DNA of 46,749 nt, from positions 1 through 46,749 of the forward strand of contig CAJUJL010000023.1 of NCBI GenBank assembly GCA_910586725.1, written 5' to 3'. The notes under the pieces are model-generated. The model had not been told where the DNA came from and did no database searches. It worked only from the letters and a program-made list of their open reading frames with translations. This document shows positions 41,336 through 46,749 of this stretch, piece by piece. The position numbers and the translations under genes were made by a program. The DNA comes from an uncultured Lachnospiraceae bacterium (GTDB lineage: Bacteria > Bacillota > Clostridia > Lachnospirales > Lachnospiraceae). The stretch's first letter is position 1. The number at the start of each line of letters is the position of its first letter.

Positions 41336-42782
41336 AGCAGCGGATGCATTCTATGTAGCGCTGGCGTTGTTCCAGGGGTACTGTCTACAGTATTTTTTTG
41401 GAAGCTTTTTAGAATCAAGGATGAAAACCAGATGGAACGGGCTGTATGTAGCGGGTTTGTATATGGCTCTTAGGTTAGCTGTAATGTGGCATTCCCCACC
41501 GGGATATGAGGATTACAGGGTGGCGGCCGGGACGCTGGCAGTATCGCTTAGTATTCTGTCAGTGCTTGCCGTGTGCTTTTATAAGGCATTTTGCACCGTC
41601 ACGGTTTTCCTTGTGGTTTCATTTCAGGCAGTGATAAATATCAGTTCTTATGTGGCAGTGGTTTTGGTTGGCAAACCGGGAAGCAAATTGTCTGATGTGT
41701 GGAATTGGTGCGTCAGAGAGGGGATCATCACATCAGAAAAGAGCCTTATGATTGCAGTCTGGATTGGAACAGTATCTGTGTTGGTTCTCCAGTATTTGAT
41801 GATTGCCCTCGTGCTATATTTTTCACTGAAAAAAATTGTACAAAACTTCCAGGAAAAGAATTACGCCATCAACAGGACGGAGTTGCTTTTTATCCTTACG
41901 CCATCGGCGGTGAGCATGATGATCTGTATGCTCCTGCGTATCATCATGATTACGGTGGAGAACGGTATCCCCAAAATGCTGTATGAGAGATACCCGAGTC
42001 TCGTTGTAGTGATTCCCGCAATTCTTCTCCTGTCGCTGCTTTCCATTCTATATGGGGTGAAGCTGTTCCAGGACATGATCTGCCGGAACAGGGAAAAGAG
42101 CTGCAGGATCGTGCTGGAAAATCAGATAAACGGCTTGCAGGAACATATAGAAGAGATGGAGCGCATCTATTCCGGCATACGGGGTATGAAACACGACATG
42201 AAGAACACGCTTGCCGTTATCCGCAGACTTTCCACAGGGGAAGGAAACGGTGAGCTGCAGGAGTATCTGGCAGAGCTGAACAAAGGGCTTGAAAAGCTGG
42301 AGGTGCGGTTTAGGACGGGAAACATGGTGGTGGATACTTTGCTTAACATGAAATACCATGAAGCGGTGCGGGATGTGCCTGATCTAAGGATGGATGCGGA
42401 TAAAATGCTGCTTTCACGGGAGATTGAGATGCACAGTTATGACATGGGCGTTATCTTGGGAAACGCGGTGGATAATGCAATCGAAGCCTGTCGGAAGCTG
42501 AAAGCGAAAGAACCGGAGGCAGACGCTTTTATCCGCATAAGTTCTCTTCAGAAAGGAAACCTGCTCATCCTGAAAGTGGAGAACAGCTTTGACGGACAGC
42601 TGGTGCGCGGACGGCAGGAGGAATTCCCGGTGACCGACAAGGCAGACAGGGAGAATCATGGGCTGGGTCTGGTCAACATCAGGAGCACGGCGGAGAAATA
42701 CCAGGGAACCATGGATTATAAAGTAAAGGACAGGGTGTTCATCCTGTCGGTGATGATAAAAAATGAAAAGGAGGAGGGGTGA
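41328..42782 (+). CDS. AgrC-like membrane histidine kinase (GHKL type)
   Basis: The 484-aa product has about six or seven membrane helices in its first 245 residues. A linker coiled coil follows, then the GHKL kinase core: phosphorylated His in GMKHDMKNTLAVIRRL near 287, N box GNAVDNAIEACRK near 377, G box NHGLGLVNIRSTAEKY near 443. This is the build of peptide-pheromone receptors, but no agrB or agrD gene is adjacent. Translation starts at a GTG inside the regulator gene's end. The next gene's ATG follows its stop by two bases, so the downstream proteins are co-expressed with the sensor. Confidence 0.9.
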   Translation: MFKAADAFYVALALFQGYCLQYFFGSFLESRMKTRWNGLYVAGLYMALRLAVMWHSPPGYEDYRVAAGTLAVSLSILSVLAVCFYKAFCTVTVFLVVSFQAVINISSYVAVVLVGKPGSKLSDVWNWCVREGIITSEKSLMIAVWIGTVSVLVLQYLMIALVLYFSLKKIVQNFQEKNYAINRTELLFILTPSAVSMMICMLLRIIMITVENGIPKMLYERYPSLVVVIPAILLLSLLSILYGVKLFQDMICRNREKSCRIVLENQINGLQEHIEEMERIYSGIRGMKHDMKNTLAVIRRLSTGEGNGELQEYLAELNKGLEKLEVRFRTGNMVVDTLLNMKYHEAVRDVPDLRMDADKMLLSREIEMHSYDMGVILGNAVDNAIEACRKLKAKEPEADAFIRISSLQKGNLLILKVENSFDGQLVRGRQEEFPVTDKADRENHGLGLVNIRSTAEKYQGTMDYKVKDRVFILSVMIKNEKEEG

Positions 42783-42784
42783 AG

Positions 42785-43453
42785 ATGGATTTTGGAGTGA
42801 CAGGTAAACCAGGAGGGCGCTATCTGGCAGGGCAATACCCCAAAAATGCGGCGACTGATAAGAATAGAGGGATGAGCTTTGCAGAGATTGCGGCGGCAAA
42901 GGCTGCAGGGCAGTCAGATGTATCGGAAATGAGTTTCAAGGATATGTGGCAGAAGAGGTATCCAGGAGCCTGCTACAACGTGATGGATACATCCAGGATT
43001 GACGGTTCTTTATGGGGGAGGAATGATTATCCGTGGGATAAGTATTTCACCAATCATGCGGATGACGCTGTTCTGGACTGGAAACCATCGGGCGCCCAGC
43101 CTCTCATGCTTGATTCTAAGGTGCAGGCAAAGATCAATTCCACTATAGGTAAGAAAGCAATTGTTGTTCCGGCAGAATTGGAAGAAAAGATGAAGAATGA
43201 CCCGGAACTGGCAAAGCGTGTCATGATAAAGGTTGAGGATTTTATTGCGAAGCAGGATATAATGAATCCGAATCCCTGGAAAGGCTATCTGATTGCATTA
43301 GATGAAAATGGGGCAATCGCGCATGCCTGCGTGACAAGTGAAAAGATGTCAGTGTCATCGGCGGAATTCATAGAAGCCCGCAAAGTACGGGAAGAAAAGC
43401 ATGCTGAGTATGAGAAGATGTGGCGCGGAACGGCCAGGAATGCAGTACTATAA
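42785..43453 (+). CDS. DUF3879-like protein coupled to the LytTR system
   Basis: The 222-aa product starts MDFGVTGKPGGRYLAGQYP, without signal peptide or membrane helix. The core includes EMSFKDMWQKRYPGACYNVM, WGRNDYPWDKYF and IVVPAELEEKMKNDPELA. I associate this layout with DUF3879 or relatives in Clostridia; the activity is unknown. The ATG at 42785 follows GAGGAGGGG, and a GTG at 42779 is too close to that site. It starts 2 bases after the kinase stop and ends 19 bases before the next gene, so it is translated within the LytTR operon. A Gly/Pro-rich N-terminus and soluble core would suit an unconventionally exported protein, but that is a guess. Confidence 0.75.
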   Translation: MDFGVTGKPGGRYLAGQYPKNAATDKNRGMSFAEIAAAKAAGQSDVSEMSFKDMWQKRYPGACYNVMDTSRIDGSLWGRNDYPWDKYFTNHADDAVLDWKPSGAQPLMLDSKVQAKINSTIGKKAIVVPAELEEKMKNDPELAKRVMIKVEDFIAKQDIMNPNPWKGYLIALDENGAIAHACVTSEKMSVSSAEFIEARKVREEKHAEYEKMWRGTARNAVL

Positions 43454-43472
43454 AATTGAAAGGAATGATACT

Positions 43473-44186
43473 ATGGCAATTTCAGGAATCGGAAGCAACT
43501 ACAACAACGTGTACGAGGGTACATATGCAACTCAGAAAAATAATGCGGTAAAGAAAGCGGAGGCGAGAGAAGCTGCGTCTGCACAGGCGCGAGAAGCAAA
43601 GGACGCCAGGGAGAAAGCGACATCCGATTATTACTCTTATTTACAGAAGAATTATGACTGTATGTCCAATGGCAATGTGACAATATCCAGCGCATATCTA
43701 AAGAAATGTTCAGGCGATTCCGAAAAGGCGAAGGAACTGGAAGATTTTCTGAAAAAGATACCGGAGCTTGAAAAGCAGGGATATGAACAGCTTTCCGCGC
43801 AGAACAGGGCTTTGGGCGGGACAGTGACTTATTACCAGCAGACATGGATGGTCAATAAAGACGGCAGCATACAAAGTACTGTATATTCCGTAACCGAAAC
43901 AGAAATGATGAATGCAGAAAGAATGAAGAAGGGCATGGATGAGCGCCTGGAAAAGCAGAAAGAAAAGAAAGAGGAAGAAGAAAAAGCAGAAGAGAAAAAA
44001 GGGGAAAAAGCGGAGCGGGCTGAAAAGCTGGATGGAGGCACGCAGAAAGTTTTTGTGTCGGAAGCCACGGGACAGAAGATGACGGTCGAGTATGTGGAAG
44101 CGGAATCTGAGCTGGAGGCGAAGGCGATGATGCAGAAGGAAAAGCTGGAAGATGCGTACTATCCTAAGTTTGACAGGAATATTTAG
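43473..44186 (+). CDS. MAISGIG-type coiled-coil protein
   Basis: The 237-aa product begins MAISGIGSNYNNVYEGTYAT. An Ala/Lys/Glu-rich helix follows, then a middle domain (YLKKCSGDSEKAKELEDFL, GGTVTYYQQTWMVNKDGS), a long highly charged coiled coil (about 155-195, Lys/Glu) and the C-terminal QKVFVSEATGQKMTVEYVEA. There is no signal peptide. It resembles the 20575 product in having a charged coiled coil after the core, and shares its N-terminal motif with the 38130 product. GAAAGGAATG precedes the ATG at 43473; longer frames run back into the previous gene. Function unknown. Confidence 0.78.
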   Translation: MAISGIGSNYNNVYEGTYATQKNNAVKKAEAREAASAQAREAKDAREKATSDYYSYLQKNYDCMSNGNVTISSAYLKKCSGDSEKAKELEDFLKKIPELEKQGYEQLSAQNRALGGTVTYYQQTWMVNKDGSIQSTVYSVTETEMMNAERMKKGMDERLEKQKEKKEEEEKAEEKKGEKAERAEKLDGGTQKVFVSEATGQKMTVEYVEAESELEAKAMMQKEKLEDAYYPKFDRNI

Positions 44187-44193
44187 GATGAAA

Positions 44194-44291
44194 CGCCTTG
44201 ACTGTCTGTGTGATTTGTGAATATGGTCATGTATATGCAAATCTGTCAAAGGTATCTCTGGCATTTCGGCAGATTGGAGAGTCAAGGGGCG
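44194..44291 (+). other. Foldable intergenic element closed by an inverted repeat
   Basis: CGCCTTGACT (44194-44203) pairs with AGTCAAGGGGCG (44280-44291) through at least eight perfect pairs. Inside lie GATTTG/CAAATC and CTG-GCATTTCG-GCAG pairings, giving a possible multi-branched RNA before the 44335 gene. No T tail follows. Confidence 0.35.
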
Positions 44292-44334
44292 CTAAATGGT
44301 AAAAGATGAATAAGAGATAAACGGAGGGATATTG

Positions 44335-44703
44335 ATGAAAAAAGCAGGATTTTTGCTGGCTCTGATATGCAGTTTGATATTAACAGGATATGGAGCTGCA
44401 GCAAGGTCGGAGGAAGAAAATGCCGTATCAGTAAACTTTGATGATGTGGCGACGCAAAGCGAACCGTCCGAACAATATCGTGAGTATCTGGCGCAGAATA
44501 CGCAAAATATGTTTACGGGCGAAGATGGGATTGAATCAGCGGATGCAGCCGTATCTTACGATGAAGGAACAGAGCAGTATTCAATAGAATTATCGTTAAA
44601 GACAAATGGCAATGTAAACAGTGAGAAAATTGAGGATTATAAAACGTGTCTGAATAAAACATATGCGGATGTGATGTTGATCATTGATGGGGAGGTTTTG
44701 TAA
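44335..44703 (+). CDS. Small exported protein of unknown function
   Basis: The 122-aa product has a classic signal peptide (MKKAGFLLALICSLILTGYG). The motif LTGYGA looks like a lipobox in which the lipidated Cys is Tyr, so it would be cleaved by ordinary signal peptidase or remain anchored. The mature part is acidic (about 100 residues, ending with TYADVMLIIDGEVL), with no family I know. The ATG at 44335 lies seven bases after ACGGAGGG. It is the last gene of the LytTR cluster and is followed by a terminator. Confidence 0.72.
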   Translation: MKKAGFLLALICSLILTGYGAAARSEEENAVSVNFDDVATQSEPSEQYREYLAQNTQNMFTGEDGIESADAAVSYDEGTEQYSIELSLKTNGNVNSEKIEDYKTCLNKTYADVMLIIDGEVL

Positions 44704-44735
44704 GGAAATTTCAACTGAATAAGTATAGCGTCAAT

Positions 44736-44780
44736 CGCTGCTACATGGAAGCCAACACATCACATGTAACAGCGGTTTTT
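44736..44780 (+). terminator. Terminator closing the LytTR cluster
   Basis: CGCTGCTACATG and CATGTAACAGCG pair over 12 positions with one mismatch, followed by TTTTT. Confidence 0.75.
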
Positions 44781-44862
44781 CTTTATTATTTTTTTGGGTG
44801 TTATATTTGTGATTTATTCAACGAATATGACTGGAAATTAATAAAAAAATGCAAAAAAATGA

Positions 44863-44891
44863 TTGTAAAAACAGAATTTATCACATATACT
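44863..44891 (+). promoter_or_regulatory. Sigma-A promoter of the AAA ATPase-RloB operon
   Basis: TTGTAA, a 17-bp spacer and TATACT lie 29 bases before the ATG at 44921. Confidence 0.65.
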
Positions 44892-44920
44892 ATCAATAAA
44901 GAGATTAGGAGGTGTATACA

Positions 44921-46264
44921 ATGCTGATTAGATTTTCTGTTGAGAACTACAATTCATTTAAAGAGAAGCAAGTATTTAGTATGGTCGCAGGAAAACAAAC
45001 AAGGCATTCCTCTCATTGTTTAGCTGTGGATGGGAAACGTTTATTAAAGAGCAGTTTCTTTTTTGGCGCAAACGCTTCTGGAAAATCAAATTTTGTGCGA
45101 GCTTTAGATTTTATGCGTCGCGTAACTTTAATGGGGACAGGAGCAATAAGACATAATGATCATTTTTTTCGTATCGATCCAGTGTGCAAAGAAAAGCCAG
45201 GTGTTTTTCAAATAGATTTTATTGCTGAGCGAACTGTTTTTTCATATGGTTTTGCAATCAACTATTTGACGCATGAGTTTTGTGCTGAATGGCTTTACCA
45301 TTTGGATTCTTCGGAGAAGGAAACATGTATTTTTGAGCGGGAACAAGGGAAGCAGATTGTAACTGACTTGCGGTTAAAGAAAAAATCCAATCTTCGATTT
45401 AATATATACTGTGAAGATTTAAAAGAAGATGAATTACTTTTGAGTGAAATTGGTAACAAAAATATCGACGAAGACTCCGATTTGCATGATTTTATTGTTG
45501 CATATGAATGGTTTAAAAATCTTATCGTTGTATACCCCGGCTCTCACGCTCGTAATAAAAATGTTTTTTTCTTAAATCCGGCCTCAGATACGGATTCTAT
45601 GGTTAATATGCTTAGAGCTTTTGATACTGGAATAGAAGAAATCACAAAAGGAAAACAACTGGCGGAAAAAGCATTTTCATTTTTGCCTGAAAAGGTCAAA
45701 ATAGATGTTTTGAATGATCTGGAACAAACCATGAGAAGCAAACTTCAAGATGGAGCCCGCTGCAAAATTGAAATTGGTGATTATCAGTTTGAAATTTCCA
45801 TCGAAGATGGAGAAATTGTTGCAGAGAAACTTATGTTGGATCATGGAAATTCAGCAGAATTATTTGAACTTTCTGATGAATCAGATGGTACAAAACGTTT
45901 GTTTGACTTAATTCCGTTGTACGAATTTGCGCAAAAAGGAAAAATCATTATTGTAGATGAACTTGACAGAAGTTTTCACTCAAAGCTTACTGAGGAATAT
46001 ATCAAACGCTTTTTTGAAATCACGAAGGACAAAACCTGCCAATTCATTTGTACAACTCATGATTTAAATTTGATGGATTTAAGAATACTTCGCCAAGATG
46101 AGATTTGGTTTGTTGAACGCGAAAAAGACCATAGCTCGAAGATCTATTCATTAAGTGATTACAAACAGAGATTTGATAAAAACATATTAAACGATTATCT
46201 AATTGGCAGATATGGCGCTATACCATGTTTTCAAGATAACGAATGGCAGGTGGATCGTGAATGA
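44921..46264 (+). CDS. AAA15/RloA-type ABC-like ATPase
   Basis: The 447-aa product is a stand-alone ABC/SMC-type ATPase of the AAA_15/AAA_21 group. It shows FSVENYNSFKEKQ, Walker A FFGANASGKSN at 48-58, an ABC-like segment LSDESDGTKRLFDLIPL, Walker B KIIIVDELDRS near 341-351, and the switch His in CTTHDLNLMD. AGGAGG lies eight bases before the ATG. The RloB-type gene overlaps its stop by 4 bases. The pair belongs to the restriction-linked RloAB group of probable phage-defence ATPase-nuclease pairs. It is AT-rich compared with core genes. Confidence 0.87.
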   Translation: MLIRFSVENYNSFKEKQVFSMVAGKQTRHSSHCLAVDGKRLLKSSFFFGANASGKSNFVRALDFMRRVTLMGTGAIRHNDHFFRIDPVCKEKPGVFQIDFIAERTVFSYGFAINYLTHEFCAEWLYHLDSSEKETCIFEREQGKQIVTDLRLKKKSNLRFNIYCEDLKEDELLLSEIGNKNIDEDSDLHDFIVAYEWFKNLIVVYPGSHARNKNVFFLNPASDTDSMVNMLRAFDTGIEEITKGKQLAEKAFSFLPEKVKIDVLNDLEQTMRSKLQDGARCKIEIGDYQFEISIEDGEIVAEKLMLDHGNSAELFELSDESDGTKRLFDLIPLYEFAQKGKIIIVDELDRSFHSKLTEEYIKRFFEITKDKTCQFICTTHDLNLMDLRILRQDEIWFVEREKDHSSKIYSLSDYKQRFDKNILNDYLIGRYGAIPCFQDNEWQVDRE

Positions 46265-46515
46265 GTTTATCTTATCGACTGGGAAGTAATTCATTGTTTG
46301 TCCGTGCTCACGAGGATTCTGTAGAGCCAAAGCGTGTCGTTTTTCTTTCTACGGAGGGAACGAAGACGGAAATACGCTATTTTAATTTTATTGAGAAATA
46401 CAGAGAACAGCTTGGAATTGACGCAATAGTTCATATTGAGGCATTACGAAGATATGATACTAACAGTGATCCGGAAAATGTATTGGAATTATTGGAAGAA
46501 TATATCAGAATCCGG
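46261..46515 (+). pseudogene. RloB-like gene, 3' end lost
   Basis: The first ~85 codons encode an RloB-type start: VVFLSTEGTKTEIRYFNFIE with the conserved acidic Glu pair (TEGTKTE), then DPENVLELLEEYI. RloB proteins are normally 200 or more residues. Here the frame passes after EEYIRI into a transposase fragment without a stop, making a false fusion. Overlap with the ATPase stop (ATGA) shows it was once a coupled partner. The likely nuclease or Toprim-like effector is therefore inactivated. Confidence 0.75.
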
Positions 46516-46692
46516 ACTTTGAAGAAGGCGCTGGAATCACAGCCGCAGATCAAGGAAAAACTGATCCTCCACAGCGACCAGGGCTCCCAGTATACATCAA
46601 AGGCCTTCGTGGAATTCTGCGAATCCGTCCATGTAAGCCAAAGTATGAGCAAAGCAGGATGTCCTTACGACAACGCCCCTATGGAAAGATAT
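46516..46692 (+). mobile_element. IS3-family transposase (orfB) fragment
   Basis: About 60 codons encode the integrase core of an IS3/IS150-type transposase: LILHSDQGSQYTSKAFVEF with a catalytic Asp, QSMSKAGCPYDNAPMERYF with the catalytic Glu. The N-terminal half of the transposase, the usual NTLK continuation after MERYF and recognisable terminal repeats are all absent. The fragment lies inside the RloB-like gene in the same frame and breaks off near 46692, so both of its ends are rearranged. Confidence 0.82.
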
Positions 46693-46749
46693 TTTGTCAT
46701 AATGTGATACCGATATTTAGTATTTTTGATTATATACCGAAATTAATAG
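46693..46749. other. AT-rich edge of unknown origin
   Basis: After the transposase fragment the sequence is AT-rich; a TGA at 46705 ends the fused frame. It matches neither the expected transposase continuation nor RloB. I see no feature in it. Confidence 0.4.

Noticed and set aside
43710..44285. 191-codon minus-strand frame
   Set aside because: Shadow of the Lys/Glu-rich coiled coil of the 43473 gene; its Phe/Leu-rich sequence is an artefact of AAG/GAA codons read in reverse.
44745..44927. 60-codon plus-strand frame before the AAA ATPase gene
   Set aside because: It starts inside the hairpin terminator, has no ribosome binding site and runs through the ATPase promoter.
1..46749. CRISPR arrays, rRNA or tRNA genes, prophage
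   Set aside because: No regularly spaced repeats, no recognisable tRNA arms or rRNA sequence, and no phage structural or lysis genes were seen by eye; a covariance-model scan was not possible.

Overview
The window looks like a chromosomal segment from an anaerobic Clostridia member, most likely of the family Lachnospiraceae. This rests on moderate GC, strong Gram-positive AGGAGG-type ribosome binding sites, consensus sigma-A promoters, a 4Fe-4S aldo/keto reductase, a split transketolase, a two-gene SUF-like Fe-S system, and several Lachnospiraceae-type proteins of unknown function. No rRNA, tRNA or CRISPR array was seen.

Layout. 1-760: AT-rich edge with an unrecognised membrane protein and a possible gene remnant. 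759-6650: housekeeping block (truA, recJ-like, an alpha/beta hydrolase, a secreted DUF1002 protein, an unknown membrane protein). 6778-10216: an accessory islet with a small serine recombinase, an AT-rich 672-aa HD-domain phosphohydrolase, a small protein with its own consensus promoter, and a possible group II intron remnant. 10351-27785: core genes (methyltransferase, Hsp33, NAD synthetase, aldo/keto reductase, PAP2 enzyme, L,D-transpeptidase, tcdA, split transketolase, a charged helical protein, CgeB-like glycosyltransferase, SufC/SufBD pair, zinc-ribbon regulator, murI, glyA, rimM).

27807-32215 is a complete BceRSAB-type peptide-antibiotic sensing and detoxification module with an inverted-repeat operator before the transporter genes. 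32224-35501 holds cell-wall genes (lipoprotein amidase, lytic transglycosylase, a membrane coiled-coil protein) and an orphan OmpR-type regulator. 35747-38022 is a WYL-regulator module whose two promoters carry the same TGNCA-N5-TGTCA operator at the same distance from the -10 box. 38130-40411 mixes an MGINGIG protein with a decayed TetR gene, a frameshifted membrane-protein gene and a Cys-rich DUF5714-like protein.

40534-44703 is the best candidate for an undescribed system. A LytTR response regulator and a seven-segment AgrC-like kinase, without agrB or agrD, are followed directly by a DUF3879-like protein, an MAISGIG-type coiled-coil protein, a foldable spacer and a small exported protein. 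Perfect direct repeats precede the operon. Relatives of its products lie elsewhere in the window (20575, 38130). 44863-46749 is an accessory AAA ATPase-RloB pair, a probable defence operon, whose second gene is cut by an IS3-type transposase fragment.
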